Source: Erpobdella octoculata (taxonomy: Eukaryota > Annelida > Clitellata > Hirudinida > Erpobdellidae). Taken from it: DNA of 64,000 nt. Below, piece after piece: positions 26,016-37,191 of this stretch. The notes below the pieces were generated by a model. That model was not told where the DNA came from. It did not search any database and saw only the letters and a program-made list of their open reading frames with translations. Numbering within the stretch: the first letter of the stretch is position 1; each line of letters starts with the position of its first letter. A program made the position numbers and the translations under genes. Location: the NCBI GenBank assembly GCA_963978895.1, contig OZ022246.1, forward strand, positions 25,632,859 through 25,696,858, written 5' to 3'.

Positions 26016-29000
26016 TCAAACGGCAAATCTTCCAAAAAATAACGGAATCAGTAACAGCACAAAATGAGCTTTCAGTTGAATTGCACCGTCTGAAATACAT
26101 GAAGTTGGGCAAATTTATTTAAACTTACGAAACTTTTTGGTAGTTGTACATAGATAAAATTTTATTGTTATTCTTTTTAGTGGGCCGGCTAACTGATCGA
26201 AAACCCCTTTATTGTGCAAAGGCTATTGACAAAATAAAACAGTTCCTGTGATAATACGCTATTCATACAGGTGCTGGACTGAAAAAAGTGATTTTTTTCT
26301 CTAAATTTCCCAGAATGTGGCAATATCAGGCAATTACAAACATATTTTGTTCTGATTACAAATATGTAACTTTTTTGCTTGTTGCAGTGAGCCGGCCCAC
26401 TAGTTTGAATATTGTTTTTTAACTCAAGATTTCCTGAAGAAGAATGTAATGATAAATTTAAATATTTATATGATTTGAGTTTAACTAGTTTTTAAAAATC
26501 TACACATAACAATGTTAACCAGTAGTTGTGCTACTAGTCGTTGTCGTCGTTGTAGTAGCAGTTGTAGTTGGTGTACTTCCAGTTATTGTTGAAACTGTTA
26601 GTTTTTTATTAGTTGTTTTTGAAGTAGTTGTTGCTGAACGAGTTGATGTTCTACCAGTTGTTGATGAAATTGCTGGTTTGACCGTTGTTGTTGCTGGTCT
26701 AGATGTTTTACCAGCTGATATTGCTGGAGTAGTTTGTAAAGAAATGCTAACAGCTGTTTTTTCTTGTTGAGATGCAATTATTTTTTGTCTATTAATTTGA
26801 TAAAACTATAAAACTTGAAAATTATTTTTCATAAATTGTTTTGTTATCTGTATAATTATAATTACAACAAACTGAAGCAAGGAATTTTAAATATCTAATA
26901 ACATTTTGTGACATGAACCACTATTATGTGATTTGTCTAAGAAATTGCATAAATAACATTGTATACTATATTTACTTATGGGTGAAGAGGATGGAAAAAG
27001 AGTCTCAGTGTTCATTGTTTTTGATTCTTCGGCTGGCAAAGTTTCTGTGGTTATAAAATTAAAACTTCTGTTCAAAAAACATATATTTAAAAACTTTTTA
27101 ATTAATTGAAAAAAGTTTTTGATTAAAACGACTATGTATTTTATAAATTTTTAGAACATAATTTAATTACTGTCTAACTAATTGATCTCGTTTCTAAAAA
27201 TGTTTGAAGGTCACAACAAATTATTATCATTAAGGTATAGAAACTTAATGCTTTAATTTAATAATTATTTGCATTTTGGCGCTCAATTCATTCAGTAATA
27301 TTCTGTAAAAACACTGATTCCAAATAAAATCAGGTTATATAAAACAAATAAAAAAGTTTTAAAGTTGTTTTCAATTTATAGACTTAGTTTTGCTATTTGA
27401 TTTACTTTTTAGCTGGAAGTTTTAAAATTCTAGCTGGTCGGAAAGTTGGCTTAATTTAATTAAAAGATTTTGAAACACAAGATAACCAGATAAGAGAAAT
27501 CACACCAATAATGCAATTTAAAATTTTTAAAAAACTATAAAAGGTTTAATTGCTTTCAATTAAAATATTTCATAAATTTTGTTTTTAGAGTTTTTCTATT
27601 ATTTCTGATTACTAGCCAGTTTTTCTAAATCCAGAAAAAATACTGTAGTTTCAACAACATTTACCTATCACTGTTGGATCAGAAATAGGATCAGTATCAC
27701 TGCTTGTTTCTGTTGGTTCTGGTTCTGGTGTTGTCTCAGTTACTGAAACAAAAAAACAGGCAAACAATTATTTAAATTTTTCACAACACGTTTTAATATT
27801 TTCTAATACTTTTATGTAAATCCAATCACTCGCAAAGCAAATTTTAGTATAGCTTAAACATTTACCTGCCAATGTTGAACTGGTATCATCAAAGGTTATA
27901 TCTAGTACCGTTGTCTCCGTGGTTGCTTCAGTTTCTGGAGCTGTTTTAATGCAGAAATAGTACAAAAACAGTTCAATAATTTTAGTTAAGATAGATATGT
28001 ATATATATATATATATGTTTTATTTTTATTTTTTATTAGCTCATAGTCCTTTATACCAAGTGTTTTAAAACCGAAATAGCTGTATGCTGGAAGCACCTAA
28101 GTACTTCCTGTCGTGGATCATAATTTGATCCTTTTAACTTGTATTTTCTCTTTTCTCTAGGCTTAAGACTGGCTTGTGAAAACATGGCAGAGTTTGCGTC
28201 AGTGTTGTCTGGATGGCAGGGCTATTGACAGTCTGGTCGCAGAGACGGCTGAGACAGTGGAGGACACGGTTCTGGACCAGCGTGTTGCTGGTAAAGAAAA
28301 TGTTGTGGGTTGCTGCGGAAAAACCTAGTGCAAACATGAGTCTACTAGCTGGCCTTGGAGAATGGAACAGATAGCAGCCAGACAAAGGCCGCAAATCAGA
28401 TAGAGTATGTAAGCAAAATAATAACTTTGATACAGTTTCTTGGCATGGCGCTGCAGAAGTGGTTTTTGTAGCTGAGTGTTGCAGGACCCTGGGAGTCGTC
28501 GGACCCGTCCGAAGAGTTTCGGTAACACCTGATTACTTAAAAACACTTATATGCTAAAAATTGTTTTTTTAAGCCCCGCCAGATTCAGCGAAAAATCCAG
28601 TAGAGATGCGGGGTATGAACCCCCTTACTAGATTACTGTGAAACGAGAGTGCACACGGGCACATGCGCACCTATAAAGTTCTGACATCTCTGGAGGATAG
28701 CAGGAAAATCCGAAGCTAAGATATGGCTTATATATGATTGTTACACATGCGTACAAACACATATACATTGGCTATTTCATTTTGATTTAATAAAAGAAAT
28801 AAGTAATACAACTGAAAAAATGCACGATACATGTTATTTAAATTAACATGGTTTGTTCTCTAAGATTACTTGGAAACTTAACTAAGTACAAGGAACAGAG
28901 TGTAAATTTGTTAAAAGTAATTTAATGGTTATTTTAAATGTATTTGAAACAATAGTTAATTGGTACTATAAAAATGAAACTTCACTTGTTGTTATCTCTG

Positions 29001-29882
29001 TTGTTGTTGGTGGTTTAGGAACATCTGTAAAATAGAAATATTAGTAAAAAAGTCATTAGGTGAATTTTTGTAGGCTGCTTTCAAACGTTTATAAAATTGT
29101 GCTTTTTTTAGTAACAGTTTACTGCCACAGTTCATTGTTCATATTGTTGCCATGATGTTTTATCAAAAATTATTTTTTTCAATAAATTTAAAAAAAATGC
29201 TGTTTAAAAGTATTTTTTAACTGAATCAAAACAATATGCCGAAAAACTGTTTTTATTTTGAAAATGCAAAGAATAAAACATACATTTTAAGCAGATGACT
29301 GGCTGGCTACCGTTACAGGCACTGGCACAAAGCCATTTAGTTTCAACAATGAAAGAACATGGACAATTATAAGGAGGTTTTCTATCAACATTATTAAAAT
29401 TGAAGTAATCTGCTTTTTTGCCTGGTTTGTTTTTTAAGTTTGGAAAAAGTTTGTCATAAAAATTCATCAATAATAATTAATTTAAATATATGATTAATTT
29501 ACGAACCCGATGACAACCAATAGAAACCATCATCTTTGTATCCTAAATTCAACCAGTTGTAAGCTGTTTTAAAAAGTCCCCACTGCTCAAATGCTGCTTC
29601 AACAACATTTTGATATGATTGGTTGTAAATTTCTAATAATACAGAATTGTTTTGTTGACATATTAGTTGAGCATTGGTTAAATTTGTCAAAATGGTGTAT
29701 TCTTTGGTATACAAGCAAATACTGAGGTTGTCGTCACAGTAGTCGAAAGCAGTTAAGATATTCACCGTCATCATTAGAAATACCCACATATCTAAAAAAA
29801 TTAAAACGAAATTCATATAAGTAATTTTACATAACAATTCATAGTTGACTTCAAACAACTCACAAATTAGTCTTGCTGCCAT
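26016..29882 (-). CDS. CTLD protein F, probably GPI-anchored
   Basis: Exon 1 (29882-29864, MAARLI), exon 2 (29791-29507; signal VFLMMTVNILTAFDYC and first CTLD half) and exon 3 (29421-29284; DYFNF, PCSFIV, QPVICLK). Stalk exons at about 29020-28990, 27945-27865, 27740-27670, 27050-26985 and 26775-26525 are Thr/Pro/Glu-rich; the last holds dozens of Thr. The final exon (about 26090-26016) encodes GAIQLKAHFVLLLIPLFF plus five residues and then a stop, with no basic or cytoplasmic part. A hydrophobic C-terminus directly at the stop after a Ser/Thr stalk is the hallmark of a GPI-anchor signal. AATAAA hexamers follow the stop. Phases join correctly (TTG|DG). No tyrosine tail exists. Receptor G is the duplicate. 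Confidence 0.7.
26178..26402. mobile_element. MITE with perfect 13-bp terminal inverted repeats
   Basis: The element begins TAGTGGGCCGGCT (26178-26190) and ends AGCCGGCCCACTA (26390-26402), exact inverse complements. If TA is the target duplication, the repeats are 11 bp (GTGGGCCGGCT), as in Tc1/mariner-type MITEs. It is 225 bp long with no coding capacity. The other duplicate copy (near 32390-32420) lacks it, which dates the insertion after the duplication or shows loss in one copy. It lies just downstream of the Thr exon, within the last intron of receptor F. Confidence 0.85.
28005..28940. mobile_element. GC-richer insertion in one duplicate copy (unidentified)
   Basis: Flanks around 27990 and 28945 align with contiguous sequence near 34045-34090 in the right-hand copy, so about 0.9 kb is extra here. 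Its core (28140-28700) is much less AT-rich than anything around it. Two overlapping short minus-strand open frames (28134-28394 and 28325-28546) show no domain I recognise. Clear terminal repeats are not visible. It is probably a transposon fragment or non-autonomous element in a receptor F intron. Confidence 0.55.
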
Positions 29883-32229
29883 TTTGCTGCAGAAATCACA
29901 AAGAGAATTCTGAAAAGATTGGTTGCCGACTGTAAGTTTTTTAATAGAATCATTTCATGCTATATTGTATTACTAACACAAAACCTGACCAATTGAGTGC
30001 TTTCATTTCAGCTCTGTTTCAATTAGCCTAACTTGAAACTTCCGTGTATAGTTTGAAACGTTTAGCGACGTTCTTAGATCTTATTAGGAGCAAGGAGTTC
30101 ACTCGCATTGCTAAAGGGGTAGGCGCCTATAAATGGCTGCCTCTGCAAAAAACCCTTCAGTGGCCTTGAAGTCCTTTAGGATTTACGCCATTCTAAATAT
30201 TGTCAAACATTATTAACATCATTATTAATTAAATATTAGAAAGTTTGTATTTTCATAAAATCAGGTTTGTAGTCTTTATATGTACTAATACTAATACTAA
30301 CTAGGAAACGCTTGAAATCCCCCTAAATTTTTTGTACTTAAATTTGCATAAAAAATGCTTATTGACTGTAAGTTGCACAATGAAATTCATTTTACGCCTA
30401 ATGAATGACATGCCCACAAATTGCTCTTTTCGATGTCAACACCTCTGTTTAAATCAAGCTAACATAAGACTTTATTGTAGAGCAAGAATCGTTTAGACAA
30501 AGTTTAAAATTTTTTGATTCAACAAAAGACAGATTGTTTGTTTCTGAAGTAACTATTGCGTCGCTCAAATGTCAACACTTCTACTACACCAGAGTGTCCC
30601 CCTTATCGGTTCGACGTGGTAATTGGGTCAGAAAGCAAAAATAATTTATTAAAATAGTTTGTAATTTATTATACAAAACTAAAATGGGTTTAATTTAATA
30701 AAATTAAATCTATCTCAGAAAAACATGGATTTAGGAAATCAGAATTTTGTATAATTTTAAAAACTTTATGTTTATGATTTATTTGGTGCCGATCAAGACG
30801 AGTTGGTTCATGTTACTTTATTAGTAAAGGGAATGGGTAGGTGTTTAGTAGAGTATGTGGTTTGGGTCACTTTCTTAGTAAATTATGTGGTTGGGTTCCT
30901 CTTCTTAATAGAGTATGTAAGTTGGATCGGATTACTTTTTCTGTAAAATGCGGGTTGGGTCTGGTTACCTTTTTAGTAAAGCGTGCAGGTTGAGTCAGGT
31001 CATTTTTAGCAGAGTTAGCAGTGTGGTTCAAGCTGATCAAAATTTTGTGGTGGGTAGGGTCTGGTATGGCCTGGTCGTTTCTGTATACGTTTGGTTTGGT
31101 CGGGTCTCTTTCTCAGTATGAATAGGATAGTTTCTGTACACGTTTTGTTTGAATTGGCTATGGTTTGCAAAGTGTCTTTCTAAACATTTATTGTCCACAC
31201 TAACAAGGAAAATTAAAAAAAAAAACCCTGAATTTTAAGAATCTTGTTAGCATGAAGGACTGTTTTTAGACTGCAAACTTTATACTAAAATTTTTTCAGT
31301 GCATTGAATGAATTACACAAAAATGATTCTATACAACGCTTTTTTTATTCAATTAATCAAATAAAATTGTCTATCGCCTTTTCATAAATTCAAAGACTTC
31401 AATGAAGATCGTGACTTTCTTGTCAAGCAAGAGCTGTCAGCAGGGTTCTTAGTTATTAATAATAAAAACATAATAGAAAGAATGTGTTATTATAAAGACA
31501 CTTTTGTATTGCTCCTGTGTACACGTCTGACTAGGGAAACGTACGTAAACCCCTTGAATATCGCCAAACTTGTTTGCTAATAAGAAAGCAAATTATTCTA
31601 GTATTGTTGATCTCTAGTAAAAAAAACTGAATAACGCTCATTTAAAAAATTGGATTCAATGTGCAATAGAAATAAAATATTTCACAAAACATTTAGAACA
31701 TCGAATCTACGACAAAGTAACAAAAATGATAAATGAAACATCAAATAAACATTGTAAACAGTTGAATTAGTTGTGGCTCCGAAATTTGTTTTAAAAAATC
31801 CTAACGATTTTTTAAAGCATTCTGGAACTTAATATTTAGAACAATGAAATAATTATGTGTATTAGTCAAAATTAGAAAACATACATTTTAACTAATTAAA
31901 AAATCCCAAGGTATGATTGTTTGAAAATAGCACCATCCAGTTAATTGATTAGTGGTTTCAAAGGCAGTTTTAGTTCAAGTGTGTTCTTTCCTGCAATTTG
32001 TAAATTTAACTAATAAAAACATGAGATTAGAAAAAAAGACCAATGTAAAACTACCGACACAAAACTAATTAAAATTAGGTTTTAAATTATTTTAAGAATC
32101 ACATAAATAAGCCAGGAAATTTTTATTATTATACTAAACTCTTTTTTTTTAATTCACGTCATTTTAAAAATAAACTTTTAGTTATATTTTTAATAAATTC
32201 CAAACCAAAATTTACTTTTTTTCATTTCT
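29883..32229. other. Spacer upstream of F, downstream of G
   Basis: The spacer includes the conserved upstream region of receptor F (about 29900-30560, shared with G), a degenerate minisatellite (30800-31030) and the duplication junction near 31630. No coding exons are visible. Confidence 0.5.
30800..31030. repeat. Degenerate minisatellite, left copy
   Basis: Roughly 37-40-bp units of the form GGTTGGGTC...TTACTTTTTxAGTAAAxTGTG are repeated about six times with many substitutions. The same array is present at about 35775-35980, so it predates the large duplication. Confidence 0.7.
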
Positions 32230-34993
32230 TCACACGGCAAATCTTCCAAAAATTAACGGAATCAGTAACAACACAAAATGAGCTTTCAGTTGAATTGCAC
32301 TGGCTGAAATAGGCGAAGTAAGGCAAACTTATTTAAACTTACGAAACATTTTTTGTACTTTTACATAGATAAACTTTTTATTGAGTACATAATATTTAAG
32401 TTATTCTTTATGAATATTGTTTTATAACTCAAGATTTCTAAAAGAAGAATGTAATGATAAATTTAAATATTGATATGATTTGAGCTTTACTAGTTTTTAA
32501 AAATCTACACATAACAATATTAACCAGTAGTTGTTGGAGTAGTAGTTGTGCTACTAGTTGTTGTCATCGTTGTAGTAGCAGTTGTGGTTGGTGTGCTTCC
32601 AGTATTTTTTGAAACTGTTAGTTTTTTACTAGTTGTTTTTGAAGTAGTTCTTGTTGAAAGAGTTGATGAAATTGCTGGTTTGACAGTTGTTGTTGCTGGT
32701 CTAGATGTTTTACCAGCTGTTGTTGCTGGAGTAGTTTGTCTACCAGTTAGTAAAGAAGTGCTAACCGCTGTTTTTTCTTGTTGAGATGAAACTGTTTCTT
32801 TGTCTATTAATTAAGATCGGTTTTCTAAAAATAGCCCGCTACATTTGATAAGACTATAAAACTTGAACATAATTATTTATCAATTGTTTTGTTATCTGTA
32901 TAATTATAATTACAGCAAGCTGAAACTTTACACAAGGTGTTTTTATTGTATAATTAGTATTTTGTGTCATGAAACACTATTGTGTAATTTGTCTAAGAAA
33001 TTGCATAAATAACATTGTCTACTATATTTACTTATGGGTGGAGAAGATGGAAAAGGAGTCTCAGTGTTCATTGTTATTGATTCTTCGGTTGGCAAAATGT
33101 CAGTGGCTATAAAATAAAACTTCTATTCAAAAACATATATTTAAAAACGTTTTAATTAATTGAAAAAATGTTTTTGATTAAAACTACTATGTATATTATA
33201 AATTATTAGAACAAAATTTAATTACTGTCTAACTAATTGATCTTGTTTCTAAAAATGATTGAAGGTCACAACAAATTATTATTACTAAGGTATAGAAACA
33301 TAATGATTTAATTTAATAATTATTCGCAGTTTGGCTTTCAACTCATTTAGTATTATTCTGTAAAAACACTGATTTCAAATAGAATCAGGTTAAATAAAAC
33401 TAATAAAAAAGGTTTTAAAGTTGTTTTCAATTTATAAACTTAGTTTTGCTATTTGATTTACTTTTTTGCTGAAAGTTTTAAAATTTTAGCAGGTCGGAAA
33501 ATTGGCTTAAATTTATTAAAAGATTTTTTCTAACACAAGATAACCAGATAAGAGAAATCACACCAATAACGCATATAAACCTTTAAAAAACTAAAAAGGT
33601 TTAATTGCTTTCAATTAAAATATCTCCTAAATTTTGTTTTTAGAGGTTTTTTAATATTTTTGCTTACTAGCCAGTTTTTCTAAATCCAGAAAAATTTACT
33701 GTAATTTGAACAACATTGACCTATTACTGTTGGATCAGAAATAGGATCAGTATCACTGCTTGTTTCTGGTTCTGGTGTTGTCTCAGTTACTGAAACATAA
33801 AACCAAACAAGTAATTATTTAAATTCTTTACAACACGTTTTAATATGTTTTAATACTTATATGTAAATCCAATCACTCGCAAAGCAAATTTTATTGTAGA
33901 TATTACATTCACCTGGCAATGTTGAAGTGCTTTCGTCAAAGATTGTATTTTGTTCTGTTGTTTCCGTGGGTGTTTCCGTTTCTGGAGCTTTTTTAATACA
34001 GAAATAGTACAAAAACAGTTCATTAATTTCAGTTAAGATAGATATGATATGTATATTCAAATTTAAAATTTTTAAAACAATAGTTAATTGTTACTATAAA
34101 AATGAAGACCTCACTTGTTGTTATCTCTGGTGGTTTTGGAACAACTGTTTAATAGAAACACTATTAGAAAATGTCATTAAGTGAGTTTTTAGGCTGATTT
34201 CAAGCATTTATAAAGTTGTGCATCTTTTTCTTTTATAACATTTTGCTGCCACAGTTTATTGTTTTTAATTTTGCCACGATTGTTTTGTCATATTTTAATT
34301 TTTTCAATAAATTCAAACAATTTGTTTACAAGTATTTTTAACAGAAACAAAACAATATGCCACAAAATTGTTTTTTTTTTCAAAACATTGTAATGTTAAA
34401 ACATACATTTAAAGCAGATGAATGCGTGATCAGAGTTACATGCACCGGCAGGAATCCATTTATTATTAACAATGAAAGAACATGGACCATTAAATGCAGC
34501 ATTTCCACCATCCCAGTTGAAGTAATCGGCTTTTGTGCCTGGTTTGTTTTTCAAGTTTAGAAACAGTTAAACAATTATAATTAATTTAAATATAAAATAA
34601 TTAACGAACCCGATGTCAACCAATAGAAACCATCATTTTGGTATCCTAAATTCAACCAGTTGTAACCTGTTTTGAAATCTCCCCACTGAGCAAACGCTGC
34701 TTCAACAACATCTTGATATGATTGGTCGTAAATTTCTAATAATTTAGAATTGTCTTGTTCACATAATAGTTGAGCATTGGAAAAATTTGCCCTAGGAGAC
34801 CATCCTTTGGAAGACAAGCAGATGCTGAGATTGTCGTCACAGTATTCGAGAGCAGTTAAGATATTCACCGTCATCGTTAGAAATACCCACAGATCTAGAA
34901 AAGTTAAAAAATATGACTACATTCCTTTTAAATATTATTTTCTAGTGATTTATAGTTTAATTCAAACAACTCACAAATTTGTCTTTTTGCCAT
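32230..34993 (-). CDS. CTLD protein G, probably GPI-anchored
   Basis: Paralogue of F. Exon 1 (34993-34975, MAKRQI), exon 2 (34894-34611; signal VFLTMTVNILTALEYC and first CTLD half) and exon 3 (34538-34407; DYFNWDGG, GPCSFIV, WIPAGAC, HAFICFK). Stalk exons follow at about 34135, 33985-33915, 33790-33725, 33115-33035 and 32790-32525 (Thr-rich). The last exon (about 32303-32230) encodes SAIQLKAHFVLLLIPLIF plus five residues and stops, again a GPI-type signal without a cytoplasmic tail. Compared with F, the Thr exon has lost part of one Thr/Ser block and gained codons elsewhere, all in frame. Intact reading frames in both copies suggest that both are used. Confidence 0.7.
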
Positions 34994-37191
34994 TTTGCTG
35001 CAGAAATCACAAAGAGAAATCTGAAAAATGTGTTTGCCGTCAGTAAGTTTTATAATAGAGTCATTTAACTCTATATTGAATTAATGGCACAAAACCTGTT
35101 TCATTGAAAGCTTGCTTTCATCTCACTTCTGTTTCAATAAGCCTAACTTGAAACTTCCGTGTTGAGCCAGAATTGTTTAGCGACGGTCTGAGATCCTATT
35201 GGTTCAATATAAGAAAGTTTGTATTTTTTATAAAGTCAGTTTTGTAGTCCTTATGTGTACTAATACTAATACTAACTAGAAAACATGAGGAAACCCCCCA
35301 AATTCCTTGTATAAAAATTTGCATAAAAATTGTTTTTTTGACTGTAAGTTGCACAATGAAATTCATTTTACGCCTAATGAATGACATGCCCACAAATTGC
35401 TCTTTTCGATGTCAACACCTCTGTTCAAATCAAGCTAACATAAGACTTTATTGTATAGCCTGAATCGTTAAGACAAAGTTTCAAAATTCTTTCGATTCAA
35501 CAAGAGAAAGATTGTCTTTTTCTGAAGTAACTATTGCGTTGCTCACGTGTCTACACTACTACTACACCAGAGTGTCCCCCTTATCGGGTCGTCGTGGGGG
35601 TCAGGTCAAAAAGCAAAAATAATTTATTAAAGTAGCGTGTAATTTATTATACAAATCTAAAGTGGGTTTAACTTAATAAATTTATATCTATCTCAGAAAA
35701 AAATAGATTTTAGAAATCAAAATTTTGTTTAATTTAAAAAACTTTATGTTTATAAATTATTTTGTGCGGTCAAGACGAGTTGGTTACTTTTTCAGTAAAG
35801 GGAATGGGCAGGTGTGGTCACATTTTTCAGTAAATTATGTGGGTTGTGTCCTCTTCTTTTAATAGAGTATGTACGTTGTATCGGGTTACTTTCACAGTAA
35901 AATGCGGGTATGGTCTGCTTACTTTCTCAGTAAAGTGTGCAGGTTGAGTCGAATCATTTTTAGTAGAGTTAACAGTTTGGTTCAAGCTGATCAAAATTTT
36001 GTGGCGAGTAGGGTCTGGTATGAATTGGTTGTTTCTGTACACGTTTTGTTTGAAATCAGCTATGGTTTGCACAATGTTTTTCTAAACATTTATCGTCTAC
36101 ACCAACTAAGGAAAATTAAAAAAAAACCCTGAATTTTAAGAATCTTGTTAGCATGAAGGACTGTTTTTAGACTGCAAACTTTATGCTAAAATTACCTTGC
36201 AGTGCATTGAATGAAATACACAAAAATGGCTTTATACAACGCTTTCTTCAGTCAATTAATCAAATAAACTTGTCTATCGCCTTTTCATAAATTCAAAGAC
36301 TTCAATGAAGATCGTGACTTCCTTGTCAAGCAAGAGCTGTCAACAGGGTTCTCAGTTATTAATAATAAAAACATAATAGAAAGAATGTGTTATTATAAAG
36401 ACACTTTTGTATTGCTCCTGTGTACACGTCTGACTAGGAAAACGTACGAAAAACCCTTGAATATCACAAAACTTGTTTGCTAATAAGAAAGCAAATTAAT
36501 TTTAGTATAGTTGATCACTAGTGAAAAACTAAATATTATATTGTTTAATTCTTTTTTAGGTTATTATTTTTACAAGGAGTTGCATATTTGGATGTTGTCT
36601 GACACCTCTATAAAAAATGTAGCCAAACAATTTAGAACTGTTAGAAGTTTAATACAATACTTACATTTGATCACTACAATAGATCTATTTATTAAAAAGA
36701 ACTGAACTTTTGGTTTAAATTTGCTAATTATAAAATTTTCTACAACTAATTTCCATTTAAAATACAAATTCGAAACCTCGATTAAAAATTTTAACTTGTT
36801 TTAATTAGCTGAAAATATAACAAAATTAAAGAAATTTCTTTTGTGTTAATATTTTGATCAGAATTTGTTTTATTGTAATTTAGGTTAAATTAAACACTAT
36901 CAAATTGTAAAATCAAAACAAAGTCAAATAACTTGAAAGAAAACATGAAAATATCTAATACTACCATTAACAAACATATTTACATTAAATTTCGCCAACT
37001 GAACATCTAAATATGAAAAGGCCAAACGACTACATCAACAGATGGTAACAGTTATAAATAACTAATTGGGACAACCGGGGTTTTTTGCGACTCAGCATAT
37101 AGCCTTTGATTTAAAAAGTATCATATTGCTATAATGTTACAACCTTGTGTAAATATTTAAAAACGTGTTCTATTGATATTCGACTAAATGA
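34994..37191. other. Spacer upstream of receptor G
   Basis: The first 1.5 kb matches the region upstream of receptor F, including the degenerate minisatellite (35775-35980). After the duplication ends near 36530 the sequence is plain AT-rich DNA up to the tail exon of receptor H. No exons are recognised. Confidence 0.5.
35775..35980. repeat. Degenerate minisatellite, right copy
   Basis: Counterpart of the array at 30800-31030, with the same GGTT...TTACTTT.xAGTAAAxTG pattern. Confidence 0.7.

Larger units (their letters stand above)
25410..31630. repeat. Tandem segmental duplication, left copy (carries receptor F)
   Basis: This segment matches 31631-36530 along its length in the same order and orientation: 3' flank, GPI exon, Thr exon, stalk exons, CTLD exons, promoter, degenerate minisatellite and a conserved spacer (for example TCTTGTTAGCATGAAGGACT at both right ends). 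This copy is longer by about 1.3 kb, mainly because of a MITE (26178-26402) and a GC-richer insertion (about 28005-28940). Boundaries are estimates. Confidence 0.88.
31631..36530. repeat. Tandem segmental duplication, right copy (carries receptor G)
   Basis: Second copy of the unit described at 25410-31630. It lacks the MITE and the 0.9-kb insertion and so is closer to the ancestral length. Both coding and non-coding parts align, with differences every few tens of bases. Confidence 0.88.

Noticed and set aside
34357..34560. Plus-strand open frame opposite receptor G
   Set aside because: Antisense shadow of CTLD exon 3; similar shadows at 15795-15977 and 19254-19481 oppose CTLD exon 2 of D and E.
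36511..36705. 64-codon plus-strand open frame after the duplication
   Set aside because: No family resemblance, no splice context, AT-rich composition; probably chance.
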